DNA of 64,000 bases from Comamonadaceae bacterium CG12_big_fil_rev_8_21_14_0_65_59_15 (GCA_002786915.1 PCUV01000077.1:1-64000), one strand, 5' to 3'. Numbered from the stretch's first letter, positions 24,437-32,991 are shown. Translations and numbers: made by a program. The notes: generated from the letters alone by a model not told the origin.

Positions 24437-24727
24437 ATGCCTTCAGCCGCATTGATCACCTCGCACTTGATCGCCCCCTACGGAGGCGGCTTGACCGAGG
24501 CTGACTTGGTGCAATCTTTGTGCGTTGGCAAACTTGCGGCCACCACAGAACAGGCCAACGCCATCCTGAGTTATCTGTTTATTGAAACCGATCCTCGCTT
24601 GATTGTGTCGTGCGCCATTGAAGCCGGATCCAACGTCAGCCAAGCCAACCGGCTGTACCTCAGTACGCTTGAACACGCATCCCCGCGCTCGCCCATGTGG
24701 GAAAGTGCCGTCAGAGAGCTGCTATGA
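24437..24727 (+). CDS. hypothetical protein upstream of AbiEii-like gene, 96 aa
   Basis: The protein is soluble, mainly helical in appearance, and contains two to three leucine-rich stretches. I do not recognise a family. Its stop overlaps the ATG of the AbiEii-like gene (ATGA), the arrangement of an antitoxin before its toxin, so it is the likely partner. It does not look like the usual COG5340 AbiEi protein. The cassette lies between 30-bp direct repeats. Confidence 0.5.
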   Translation: MPSAALITSHLIAPYGGGLTEADLVQSLCVGKLAATTEQANAILSYLFIETDPRLIVSCAIEAGSNVSQANRLYLSTLEHASPRSPMWESAVRELL

Positions 24728-25407
24728 CCACGTAGGCAGACATCGCGAAACATATCGCCGTGGGCTCCTGGCGCGAGCTTGAGCGCTTTGCCCGTGCCAT
24801 GGTTGAAGATGCTGCAGTGTGCGCCAAAAGTGAGTTCAAACCACTGCTGGGGGGCGGCACGCGATTGATGCTGGCAATGCAACACCGCATCAGTGATGAC
24901 GTTGGCCTGTTCATCCGCGACCCGCAATGGATAGGCTACCTGACACCCCGGCTGAACGACCATTTTGAACACCAGATCGACGCCTACGATGAAGGTGCGA
25001 CGTCGCTAAAAATCAAACTTTCAAATGGGGAGATTGATTTTATCGTGAGCATGTCGTTGCTGGGGCTGGAGCCAGAGTTTTCAGCCGATTGTTTTTTCCC
25101 GCTGGAGCCGGTGTCAGAAGTACTGGTCAAAAAACTGTTTTATCGCGGCTGGGCGTTGACCCCCAGGGATTTGTTTGACTGGTGGTGCATTGAGCACCAG
25201 TTGCCCCAGGAAGGCGTGCCTACAGCGGGTATTGCAAAGCTGGTTTTCGGGCGCATCGACGCCATCGCCGCCGCACTGCAGCAGATGAGCGTCTCCAACA
25301 GCGCCGCGTTGGTATGGCGCACTATTCGCAGCCCGCACCTGCCCGATTTGCAGGCAAGCATCGATTGGGCACAACAAAGGCTGCTGAATTTTCAAAAAAT
25401 AGCCTGA
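24724..25407 (+). pseudogene. decayed AbiEii-type nucleotidyltransferase toxin
   Basis: The fold is recognised by LLGGGTRLMLAMQHRISDDV followed by GLFIRD, by IKLSNGEIDFIVS, and by LTPRDLFDWWC. These match the AbiEii/AbiGii nucleotidyltransferase family. Two lesions are visible. The coupled ATG at 24724 is followed by ACC ACG and then an in-frame TAG, after which ADIAKHIAVGSWREL continues as expected for the family. The second metal-binding Asp of the DxD motif (usual DVDLF) reads DVGLF. A GTG at 24760 could restart translation but has no clear ribosome binding site. Confidence 0.7.
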
Positions 25408-25440
25408 GCGCTCGCGACGCATGAATGCGACCGGAGCATG

Positions 25441-25470
25441 CAACATGGGCAAGTGCGCGCCGGTGTTCAA
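25441..25470 (+). repeat. 30-bp direct repeat flanking the AbiEii-like cassette, right
   Basis: It matches 24295-24324 at 29 of 30 positions and lies 1146 bp downstream, just after the toxin remnant. It is not in a gene. Confidence 0.85.
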
Positions 25471-25583
25471 TGAATTGACACGGCACAGTTTATGGAGGCC
25501 AGACTCTAGGGTTTTAGGGTGCGATCACTAAGGGTTTCCCCTGAGAATGCACCCGTAGTCCATTTTTTACCAAAGGAAACCCC

Positions 25584-26171
25584 ATGAAATCCAAGTCTCT
25601 AAGTACCGTGACCTGCCACGTCATCAGCGCCTACGGTAACACGGCCAGCAATGTGATCCACGCCTGCCGCGCCGGTGGTGAACGTGTCGTGGGCCTGGTC
25701 GATGCCCGCTGGAACAGTGCGCTCAAGCAATCGCGTTCACAACTGGCAACGGGTGTGGCCAAGAATGCCGACGCCGTGCACCAGGTGCTGCAAAAATACA
25801 CGTTGCAGGGTTTGACCCTGACTTCTGGCGGCGCCCAGGGTGTCGTCAACCAAATTGTCAAATTGGCCGACGCCGGTGTCATGACGGTGGCGCACAACGT
25901 GGATCGGTTTGAAGACAAAACAGGCGTCAACGTACTCAGCAGCGTGGCCCAAGTAGCTTTGCCGGGCGCGCTGGCGCTAAGCAACCTGGCGCAACAGATC
26001 GAACAAAAATCGGCCACTCTGGCCAACCGCGTGGCCGGTGAACGAGTCGTCAAGGTGGTTGCCAAACGCAGCCGCAGCGTGGTGCGCAAAACACGCCCGG
26101 TGGTCAAAGCGGTTGCCAGGCCCGTCAAAAAGACGGCAGAAAAAGCGGCCGGCGCTGTCGTTGCCGCATAA
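25584..26171 (+). CDS. phasin-like protein with basic Lys/Arg/Ala-rich tail, 195 aa
   Basis: The first 140 residues are amphipathic and helical, with SNLAQQIEQKSATLANRV. The last 50 are rich in Lys, Arg, Val and Ala (KRSRSVVRKTRPVVKAVARP), a pattern seen in histone H1-like and PhaM-type proteins that link PHA granules to DNA. No Phasin_2 signature is certain. It stands alone with an A-rich leader and an AAAGGAAACCCC ribosome binding site. A granule or nucleoid role is inference, helped only by the phaCAB operon elsewhere in the window. Confidence 0.55.
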   Translation: MKSKSLSTVTCHVISAYGNTASNVIHACRAGGERVVGLVDARWNSALKQSRSQLATGVAKNADAVHQVLQKYTLQGLTLTSGGAQGVVNQIVKLADAGVMTVAHNVDRFEDKTGVNVLSSVAQVALPGALALSNLAQQIEQKSATLANRVAGERVVKVVAKRSRSVVRKTRPVVKAVARPVKKTAEKAAGAVVAA

Positions 26172-26391
26172 CGCACGCCCCGGCCAAGACACCGGGGCAA
26201 CGGCGTCGATTGGCCGCATCCCCTGGGGTGCAATTCAAACTGATGTGCTGTAGAGGCTTACTCCCTCTGCCTCTGGGAGAGGGAATCAGTCCGCATCCGT
26301 TTGCATCGCACCCCATCCCTTGCTGACGTCTGCAAAAGCAGGTTTTAGCTGACAAAATAGCGACTTCGATCACTTGTCTGAAGGAAGCCTC

Positions 26392-26982
26392 TTGAAGTCT
26401 CTATTACTCTCGCTCAGCCTGGCTGGTGCGCTGTCGCTGGCGGCCTGTTCCAAACAACAAGAAGCTGCCACGCCGGCGGCCAGTCCTGCCCCAGCGGTTG
26501 CCCCTGCAGCCCCCAGTGCGTCGATATACGACACGGTCGCGAACACCGGCAAAGGGTTCACCGTGGGCGCCATGATGAGCGCCCAGACGGTTTATGTCAT
26601 TTTTGAACCCACCTGCCCGCACTGCGGCAAGCTGTGGCAGGCGTCGCTGCCGTTACAGAGCAAAGTCAAATTTGTCTGGCTACCGGTGAGTTTCAGCGCC
26701 AAGAGCCTGCCGCAGGCCGCCGCGTTGATGACCGCCCCGAACCCGGTGGAAACCATGAGCGCGCATGAAGCGTCGCTGCTCTCGGGCAAGGGGGGGCTGA
26801 TTGCTCCCGACAATGTGTCTGCCGAGCTGCGTCAGGCGATCAAGACCAACGGCCAACTGTTGACCGCGCTGGGTGCCGATTCGGTGCCGTTTTTGCTGGC
26901 CAAGCACCGCCAGACTGGTCAGATTGTGACCTTCAACGGCGCCATGGAAACGGCGCAGCTGGCGCAGTTGTTGGGGATTTGA
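26392..26982 (+). CDS. DsbG/DsbC-like thioredoxin-fold lipoprotein
   Basis: I chose the TTG at 26392, which follows GAAGGAAGCCTC and gives a classic signal peptide ending in SLAACSK (lipobox). After a Pro/Ala linker, FEPTCPHCGKLW carries the CxxC redox pair near residue 76, and VPFLLAKH holds the cis-proline strand of the thioredoxin fold. The protein is like DsbG and its relatives in the periplasm. It is followed by a tandem-repeat hairpin array. Confidence 0.75.
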   Translation: MKSLLLSLSLAGALSLAACSKQQEAATPAASPAPAVAPAAPSASIYDTVANTGKGFTVGAMMSAQTVYVIFEPTCPHCGKLWQASLPLQSKVKFVWLPVSFSAKSLPQAAALMTAPNPVETMSAHEASLLSGKGGLIAPDNVSAELRQAIKTNGQLLTALGADSVPFLLAKHRQTGQIVTFNGAMETAQLAQLLGI

Positions 26983-27128
26983 TCAGTTGGGGTACATCGC
27001 TCGCGCGGGTGGTTTGACCCGCAGCCTTAATCAGTTGGGGTCAGAGCACGTCGCTGCGCGAGTGGTCTGACCCGCAGCCTTAATCAGTTGGGGTCAGAGC
27101 ACGTCGCTGCTCGAGTGGTCTGACCCGC
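26983..27128. repeat. three tandem 48-53 bp hairpin repeats
   Basis: Units start TCAGTTGGGG at 26983, 27031 and 27084. Each contains GGGTCAGA ... TCTGACCC inverted arms (the first unit is shorter and partly degraded). It lies between convergent genes, and so may serve as a bidirectional terminator. Confidence 0.8.
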
Positions 27129-27144
27129 AAATCTCAGGATGGCT

Positions 27145-28050
27145 TCAGCTTGCGCTGAACGAACCGCCCAGCAACTCGGCCAAGCGGCTGACGGGCATCT
27201 TGAAACCACACGCCTGCGCGTGGCCGCCACCACCCATCGATTCGGCCAACGGGATGCAGTTGAAGCCCGAGCGCGAGCGCAGACCGCACTTGACCACGCC
27301 GGGCTTGTCTACCGTCCACAGCAGTGCGAACGTGCCCGACTGCTTGCACAGCAGGTCACCCACCAGACTATGAAACGCGCTGGGCACGTTGGCCATCAGC
27401 CCCGCCACGCCATTGAACACCACCGGCTGGGCGTTTTGCACCATATCCAAGGCCAGTTTGTTGAACTTGGCGTCCATCGCTTGGCCACGCCCGATGTAGG
27501 CGGCCAGTTCATCTGAACTGAAGTTGGCGATGGTTTGCCAGCGGGCAAATTCCAGCGGCTCCATGTCCAATGCGGACAGAAAACCGGCGCTTTCAGGGTA
27601 CTGCCAGACCCAGATGTCGCGGTCTTCCACCAAGCGCACCAGGTCGGGAACGGGCTGCTGTGGGTAAAAAAAATGCCAAGCCAGCCGCGCGCCAGATTTT
27701 TTCATGTCAAAGTGCACCACGCCGCAGCGGCACTTGAAGCCAGTGAGTTTTTCAGCGGCGCTTAAGTGATGGTCCAGCACCACCAGTTTGGCCGCCTGCT
27801 CCTCAATGGCGCGCAGCAGCGGCGCGGCAAAAGAAAAGTCAAGGATATAGACCGCCCGACCCGCCACCGTCGGCAGATCGGCCAAGGTTTTGACGTCACC
27901 ATGGTCCAGCGCCAGGTACTGCGCCCGGTCACCAAAATAAAGCCATGCGGCCAAGGCAGCGGCAAAGCCGTCGGGGCAACTGCGGCCGTGGTAGATCACC
28001 AGGGGATGTGGGTCGTTCTGGTCGGGGGCTACGGTTAGATTCAAGGGCAT
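27145..28050 (-). CDS. DHH/DHHA1-family phosphoesterase
   Basis: The protein has 301 residues with the DHH fold: SCPDGFAAALA near the N-terminus, ILDFSF, VVLDHHLSA with the DHH triad near residue 94, and GGGGHAQACGF of the DHHA1 domain near the C-terminus. The family cleaves phosphodiesters such as short oligonucleotides or di-nucleotides. The SCPDGFAAA opening resembles small proteobacterial DHH proteins of uncertain substrate. It converges with the repeat array and the upstream lipoprotein gene. Confidence 0.82.
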   Translation of the reverse strand: MPLNLTVAPDQNDPHPLVIYHGRSCPDGFAAALAAWLYFGDRAQYLALDHGDVKTLADLPTVAGRAVYILDFSFAAPLLRAIEEQAAKLVVLDHHLSAAEKLTGFKCRCGVVHFDMKKSGARLAWHFFYPQQPVPDLVRLVEDRDIWVWQYPESAGFLSALDMEPLEFARWQTIANFSSDELAAYIGRGQAMDAKFNKLALDMVQNAQPVVFNGVAGLMANVPSAFHSLVGDLLCKQSGTFALLWTVDKPGVVKCGLRSRSGFNCIPLAESMGGGGHAQACGFKMPVSRLAELLGGSFSAS

Positions 28051-28101
28051 TTCGGTTTACCAGAGGTCACAGGTGAAGGGATCGTTTTGCTTCGCATTTT
28101 A

Positions 28102-28138
28102 TAGCTATTGATGCAATATCCGTTTTGGCTACAGGCTT
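28102..28138 (+). repeat. dispersed ~36-bp repeat, copy 2 (intergenic)
   Basis: TAGCTATTGATGCAATATCC then GTTTTGGCTACAGGCTT. Close to the copy inside lpxK at 52400, with the shared end GGCTACAGGCT. Confidence 0.7.
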
Positions 28139-28163
28139 TATTTATCACCATAAAATCCGCCAG

Positions 28164-28460
28164 ATGCCCACCTCAATGAAAAATGCCCTATTTAATGGCA
28201 CGGTGATGCCAGGCGGAGAAGCGTTTGACGCCTGGGCCAACCAGCCGCTGTTGCTGTCGCTGGAAGCCGGTGGCATCGACTGGCCAAGCTCGTGCCGCAA
28301 CGGCACCTGCCGCACCTGTTTTTCCAAGTTGGATGCTGGCCAGGTGCGCTACGAATGCGACTGGCCGGGCTTGAGCGCCGAAGAAAAAGCTGAAGGCTAT
28401 GTGTTGCCCTGCGTGGCGCATCCCTGCTCAAACGTGAGCCTGCATTTCGAAGGCTTTTAA
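28164..28460 (+). CDS. plant-type [2Fe-2S] ferredoxin-like protein, 98 aa
   Basis: The cysteine pattern SSCRNGTCRTCFSKLD followed by YVLPCVAHP gives C-x4-C-x2-C and a fourth Cys, as in plant-type 2Fe-2S ferredoxins. It is a stand-alone electron carrier with no flavin domain. I chose ATG 28164, and ATG 28176 remains possible. The dispersed repeat copy 2 lies just upstream. It converges with ylqF, sharing the last 4 nt. Confidence 0.75.
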   Translation: MPTSMKNALFNGTVMPGGEAFDAWANQPLLLSLEAGGIDWPSSCRNGTCRTCFSKLDAGQVRYECDWPGLSAEEKAEGYVLPCVAHPCSNVSLHFEGF

Positions 28461-29425
28461 GCCTTTGGTACGGCTGGCCGCTTGATCTGCTTGAAGCGAA
28501 TTTTGCGGTCCAGCTCAATAGCGTCTTTTTTAAGTTGGCGCTGTGCATCCAGAGTCTGGCCTGCTGCAAGCCACATGGCAAATTCTGGTGGTGTTTCCAG
28601 CGTGATGCGGCCCAGCGCGCCCGAGCGAAAGTCGTCAATCACCAGTTCTGCGGCCTTTTGCCAGTTCACTTGTTGACGGCGCTGTAGCGCACCGCGCTTG
28701 CGGCCAATTGCCTCCAGCAGTTGTTCGCCAGTTTGCGTTGCCATGCACTCGACGCCATAACGTGTCTGGAGCAGCGCCGCATAGTGCTGACGCAGGTAGT
28801 CCAGCAGCTCCAGCGCCACTTCTTGCTCGTCAAACGCGTTGCGCCCCACCGCACCGCTGGCGGCCAAGTGGTAGCCACTTTGCGCCACGATGATGCGCGG
28901 CCACAGCACGCCCGGCGTGTCGTACAGGTAAAAATCGGGCGCAATGGCAATGCGTTGCTCAAGCTTGGTCACGCCCGCTTCGTCACCCGTTTTGGCGGCA
29001 CGCTTGCCCGCCAGCGTATTGATCAGCGTCGATTTGCCCACGTTGGGAATGCCACAGATCAGCACCCGCATTGGCTTGGCCATGCCGCTGCGGTTGGGGG
29101 CAAGTTCGTGGCAAGCGGCAAGCAAAGCCTTGGCCGGTGCCTTGATGCTGGCATCTAGCGCCAAGGCGCGTGTGCCAGGCTGCACGTTGTAGTGCGCCAG
29201 CCAGGCGTCGGTGCGCGCGGGGTCGGCAAGGTCCTGCTTGTTAAGCACTTTGAGCGCGGGCTTGCCCTGCGTGAGCGTGGCCAGCATCGGGTTGGCGCTG
29301 GAGCCGGGCAGGCGTGCGTCCAGCAGTTCAATCACCACGTCAATCGCTTTGATGCGCTCAGCAATGGCCTTTTGCGTCAGGTGCATGTGGCCGGGAAACC
29401 ACTGGATCAAAGCCAAGGCTTGCAC
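28457..29425 (-). CDS. ylqF: YlqF/RbgA-type ribosome biogenesis GTPase
   Basis: The protein has 322 residues with the circularly permuted order of GTPase motifs: NKQDLAD (G4) near residue 62, GIPNVGKST (G1) near 126 and DTPGVLWP (G3) near 170. YlqF-type GTPases help late assembly of the large ribosomal subunit. The C-terminal ANTAR-like helical part is present. Its start overlaps the diguanylate cyclase stop region by 19 nt, so the two genes are probably co-transcribed. Confidence 0.85.
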   Translation of the reverse strand: MQALALIQWFPGHMHLTQKAIAERIKAIDVVIELLDARLPGSSANPMLATLTQGKPALKVLNKQDLADPARTDAWLAHYNVQPGTRALALDASIKAPAKALLAACHELAPNRSGMAKPMRVLICGIPNVGKSTLINTLAGKRAAKTGDEAGVTKLEQRIAIAPDFYLYDTPGVLWPRIIVAQSGYHLAASGAVGRNAFDEQEVALELLDYLRQHYAALLQTRYGVECMATQTGEQLLEAIGRKRGALQRRQQVNWQKAAELVIDDFRSGALGRITLETPPEFAMWLAAGQTLDAQRQLKKDAIELDRKIRFKQIKRPAVPKA

Positions 29426-30828
29426 TCCGTGGGCTGGAACACCACCACGCGGTCGCGGCCGCTGTTTTTGGCCTGGTACAGCGCCGTATCGACGCTCTGA
29501 AACATATGTCCAGCCTCATCCTCTGGTGCCAACGTGGCCACACCGGCACTCAGCGTGACAGGGCGGCTAATGCCAAAGTCGTGCGTACGCGCGGTTTGCA
29601 GCAGCCGCTCGGCCAGCGTCAGCGCCTGCTCGCTATCGGTCGCAGGGCAGAGCAACAAGAATTCTTCACCACCCCAGCGGATCACATGGTCGATGGTGCG
29701 CGCACCATCCTTAAGCAATTGCGCCACCTGCTGCAACACCCGGTCGCCCGCCGGGTGGCCCAGTTCGTCGTTGACTCTTTTGAAAAAATCAATGTCAAGC
29801 AACACCACTGACAAAGCCTTCTCAAAACGCCTGGAACGTTGCAGTTCATGGTCATAAAGATCATCAAAGTCAGTACGGTTGCGCAAACCGGTCAGCGCAT
29901 CGTGGTGTGACAGGTCTTTGAGCTTGGCGTTCACCTTGCGCAAACGTGCAATCCAGTAAGCGCTGGTCAATACCACCGCACCCAGCAGCGCCGCCAACCA
30001 GCCAATCAGGGTGTAGTCCACACCGGTGACCATCTGCACGGCGGCCACATGCTGGTTGATGATGGCCTGTAGTTCAACGGGTGTGATGCTGGCCACGCCC
30101 TGGTTCAGTCGATCACGCAGCGCCGGCTGTGACTTGAGCACGCCAATGCGCAAGGCATTGCCATAACCCGGCACCTGCCCGGCAATTTTCAGGTTGAACC
30201 AGCCCTGGCGCTTGATGGTGTCGGCCGCCACAATCAGAGATCGAAACGTCATGTCGGCCTGGCGCTCAGACACCATCTTGAAGGCCTGCGCTTCACTATC
30301 GACTTCAACGATATTGAGCTTGAGAAAGTCGCGCTGCAAGCGCTCTTTCACCGACGTGCCCTTGGGCAAGACCAGCGTCTCTCCCGCCAATGCAGACAGG
30401 TTCGATACAAACGGATGCTCTTCGCGCGTGATGACCACGTTGTCATCCACCAGCACCGGGTCGGTAAAAATCAGCCAAGCATCGCGCTTGGCAGTTTGGT
30501 TCAAAAAACTCATCAGCTGACAACGCCCGGCCTGCGACGCAGCGATGCTCTCGTCCCAATCGCGCGTGGGCACCAGGCGCAGATTCATGCCGCTGCGCTG
30601 CGCGGCCAGCTTGAGCAAATCGGCCGCAATGCCCACGTGCTGGCCTTGTGCATCAATCTGCTCAAACGGCGGCCAGTCGGGGTCCACGCAAAACGTGACT
30701 TCACCGGGAGCCTGCAGCGGCGCTGAAGCTGCAACCGTTGTATTCGGCGCGGCAGTAGCTTGTGCCCAACTCAAAGGCGGCAAGGCCAGACAAGCCAGCA
30801 CCCACCCACTCAAAATAAATTTAAGCAT
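29407..30828 (-). CDS. diguanylate cyclase with periplasmic SBP_bac_3 sensor
   Basis: I chose the ATG at 30828, after GGAAAGGTTTGG. The protein has 473 residues: signal peptide/anchor, then a periplasmic amino-acid-binding-type domain (VTFCVDPDWPPFEQID, DWDESIAASQAGRCQ), a membrane helix (LIGWLAALLGAVVLTSAYWI), and a GGDEF domain with RWGGEEF. RTID five residues upstream is the I-site. Binding of a small solute outside probably changes c-di-GMP inside. It overlaps arfB by 8 nt. Confidence 0.85.
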   Translation of the reverse strand: MLKFILSGWVLACLALPPLSWAQATAAPNTTVAASAPLQAPGEVTFCVDPDWPPFEQIDAQGQHVGIAADLLKLAAQRSGMNLRLVPTRDWDESIAASQAGRCQLMSFLNQTAKRDAWLIFTDPVLVDDNVVITREEHPFVSNLSALAGETLVLPKGTSVKERLQRDFLKLNIVEVDSEAQAFKMVSERQADMTFRSLIVAADTIKRQGWFNLKIAGQVPGYGNALRIGVLKSQPALRDRLNQGVASITPVELQAIINQHVAAVQMVTGVDYTLIGWLAALLGAVVLTSAYWIARLRKVNAKLKDLSHHDALTGLRNRTDFDDLYDHELQRSRRFEKALSVVLLDIDFFKRVNDELGHPAGDRVLQQVAQLLKDGARTIDHVIRWGGEEFLLLCPATDSEQALTLAERLLQTARTHDFGISRPVTLSAGVATLAPEDEAGHMFQSVDTALYQAKNSGRDRVVVFQPTECKPWL

Positions 30829-31225
30829 CCAAACCTTTCCGCCGTTGTGCCTTGATGTTACTGTGCAGGCGCTTGTCGTCCAGCCGACGCTGGCGCGCAG
30901 CACGCGTGGGCCGCGTGGCTTTGCGGGGTGTGGGCGCCTGCGCCACGCTGGCCACCAGTTCGTGCAGGCGCAGCAGCGCGTCAAAACGGTTCATCTCTTG
31001 CGTGCGGTGTTGCTGCGCCTTGAGCACCAGCACGCCGTCCTTGCTGATGCGGCTGTCGCGCAACGCCAGCAGGCGTTCTTTGACGTCAGCGGGCAGGCTA
31101 CTGGCGGCAATGTCAAAGCGCAAATGGATGGCGCTGGAGACCTTGTTGACGTTCTGCCCGCCCGCGCCCTGAGCGCGGATGGCACTTAAGGTGACTTCTT
31201 CGGGCGGGATGTGAATTGCTTCCAT
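30821..31225 (-). CDS. arfB: alternative ribosome-rescue hydrolase ArfB
   Basis: The protein has 134 residues with the catalytic GGQ in GAGGQNVNKVSSAIHLRFD near residue 23, and a basic tail (KRLHSNIKAQRRKG) that enters the mRNA channel. ArfB (YaeJ) frees stalled ribosomes by hydrolysing peptidyl-tRNA. The length is usual for the family. It overlaps the start of the diguanylate cyclase gene and may drive it. Confidence 0.92.
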   Translation of the reverse strand: MEAIHIPPEEVTLSAIRAQGAGGQNVNKVSSAIHLRFDIAASSLPADVKERLLALRDSRISKDGVLVLKAQQHRTQEMNRFDALLRLHELVASVAQAPTPRKATRPTRAARQRRLDDKRLHSNIKAQRRKGLDA

Positions 31226-31230
31226 AAAAA

Positions 31231-31266
31231 TAGCTAGTTGCGCTTATTCTATAAGGGCTAGAGGCC
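31231..31266 (+). repeat. dispersed ~36-bp repeat, copy 3 (intergenic)
   Basis: TAGCTAGTTGCGCTTATTCT then ATAAGGGCTAGAGGCC. It lies just upstream of arfB, between it and the DUF4143 ATPase gene. Confidence 0.75.
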
Positions 31267-31405
31267 AAAAAATATATAACTTGCTACCACGGGCATTCGG
31301 CCGTACGTATCAAAGTGTCGCACCCGGCAGGTGCTCTTGCATCCGCGTAAAAGGCAACGTGCCAAGACCGCGTACCGAGCCGGTTACAGAACCGCACAGT
31401 GATGA

Positions 31406-32644
31406 CTATTTACCCCACAGAGTCGCAAGCGGCGCAGCCCATAAGCCGTTACCCAAGGGCAGCGTCTCGTCACCGTCATAGAGCAAAACGCCAAACTTGA
31501 ACAGTTCACCCGCCATGCCGGATAACTTTTTCAGTCCCCGAAAATCACTCTCCCTGACCGTGGCCGCTGCCTTGACCTCCACACCAACCAACTGCCCGGC
31601 GGCATTTTCAATCACCAAGTCCACCTCAAACTTGTCGGTGTCGCGGTAATACATGAGCCGGTAATTGCCATCGGCCGTGGTGCTGTGTTTGAGCAGTTCT
31701 GCAAAGACAAATGTTTCCAGGACGTGGCCAAAACGGGTGCGGTCTTGCTGCACCTTGTCGGCATCCACGTCAAGCACAGCAGCCAGCAGACCCGCATCAA
31801 GGAACTGCAACTTGGGTGTCTTGACGAGGCGCTTGAGCCGGTTGAGCCCCCACACATCCACACGTTTTAACAAATACATCTGCTCCAAAACACCCATGTA
31901 TTTGGCAGCCGTCTTGCCATCCATGTTCACCTTTCCCGCCAGTTGCGTGTAGTTGCACATCTGCCCGGCCGTTTCGGCCAAGGCATGTAAAAAACGCGGC
32001 AACTGGTCCAACTTTTCGATACCCGCCACGTCACGAACATCGCGCGCAAGAATGGCAGCAATGTACTGCCGAGCCCAAGCCACCCGACGCCTGCTTGTTG
32101 GCCTGGCAACGGCCTCTGGGTAACCCCCACGCAACACCCGCTCGACCAGATCACCCCCACGCGATGGCGATCCCAGTACAGGTATCCGGCCCTGAAACAC
32201 AGCGTCGAGCCAGTTTGTCGATTGCCCCTGGATTTCGCTTTGCGACAAAGGCAACAGTGACAAGGTCTGCATGCGCCATGCCAACGAGTCGGCCACAGTG
32301 GGCATCGTCATCAGATTGGCTGAACCTGTCAGCAAAAACCGCCCGGGTCGCCGATCTTCGTCAACGCTCTTCTTGATCGCCAGCAGCAAACCAGGGGCAC
32401 GTTGAATTTCATCAATCACTGCCCGATCCAGGCTGCGAATCATGCCCACCGGATCATTTCGCGCTGACAAGAGTGTGAGTTCATCATCGAGTGTCAAATA
32501 GCGCAAATTGCTTTCTGCCACTTGCCGCGCCAGCGTCGTTTTGCCTGCCTGACGGGGGCCAGCCAGCAGAACCACCGGTGTGTCTGCCATGGCTTCGGTG
32601 ATTCGCGGCGCTATCCAGCGCGGGTAAAGAGACGCTACTTTCAT
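31406..32644 (-). CDS. DUF4143-type AAA ATPase
   Basis: The protein has 412 residues. Residues 20-150 are an AAA_14 domain with Walker A GPRQAGKTT, Walker B VIDEIQ and sensor LTGSANL. The C-terminal half is DUF4143, ending in an endonuclease-like fold (FEVDLVIEN, GVEVKAA). The family is common in mobile or defence regions, but the role is not settled. A palindrome, TTTATTTCGGAAATAAA, lies 16 bp upstream of the start and may control it. The flanks hold a gene fragment and a repeat. Confidence 0.8.
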   Translation of the reverse strand: MKVASLYPRWIAPRITEAMADTPVVLLAGPRQAGKTTLARQVAESNLRYLTLDDELTLLSARNDPVGMIRSLDRAVIDEIQRAPGLLLAIKKSVDEDRRPGRFLLTGSANLMTMPTVADSLAWRMQTLSLLPLSQSEIQGQSTNWLDAVFQGRIPVLGSPSRGGDLVERVLRGGYPEAVARPTSRRRVAWARQYIAAILARDVRDVAGIEKLDQLPRFLHALAETAGQMCNYTQLAGKVNMDGKTAAKYMGVLEQMYLLKRVDVWGLNRLKRLVKTPKLQFLDAGLLAAVLDVDADKVQQDRTRFGHVLETFVFAELLKHSTTADGNYRLMYYRDTDKFEVDLVIENAAGQLVGVEVKAAATVRESDFRGLKKLSGMAGELFKFGVLLYDGDETLPLGNGLWAAPLATLWGK

Positions 32645-32659
32645 GGCCTCATGATACCG

Positions 32660-32726
32660 TTTATTTCGGAAATAAATGACGTTTAATTTGGAATTTCAAT
32701 CTGTGAATTTCGGAATATTTTCACAG
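32660..32726. promoter_or_regulatory. palindromic operator-like sites before the DUF4143 gene
   Basis: TTTATTTCGGAAATAAA (32660-32676) is symmetric except at the centre. CTGTGAA (32701-32707) and TTCACAG (32720-32726) form a second dyad, 12 nt apart. TTTCGGAA occurs in both. The region is AT-rich and suits a promoter with a self-binding regulator. Confidence 0.45.
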
Positions 32727-32757
32727 AACTTGACAGTGCCTAGTTCCCTATAGTTTC

Positions 32758-32991
32758 TCAGGCTGCCATTCGCTCAAAGTCAGGGGGCGGGTCATGGCGG
32801 CGATATTTGGCCATGATTTTCGACAGGTCAGGCGCAAAAGCTGGAACCGCTTTAAATACCGGCAGGGTTGAGCGCAGTGCATTTGCGACGACCAGCTCGG
32901 AAGGCGGCAGGGCAGGATTCATGGTGCGCAGCCAACTGCGAAAACAGCGCCAAACCTCTGCGCCCAGGTGCTTGAAAAAATGCTGTGCATG
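32758..32991 (-). pseudogene. C-terminal fragment of an unidentified protein
   Basis: A clean minus-strand frame runs HFFKHLGAEVWRCFRSWLRT, LPPSELVVANALRSTLPVF and SKIMAKYRRHDPPPDFERMA to a stop at 32758. There is no suitable start, and the frame is cut off upstream near 32991 by unrelated sequence. It looks like the end of a lost gene. I do not recognise the family. Confidence 0.35.

Noticed and set aside
26983-27128. CRISPR array
   Set aside because: Units are directly adjacent with no unique spacers and have only three copies with internal hairpins.
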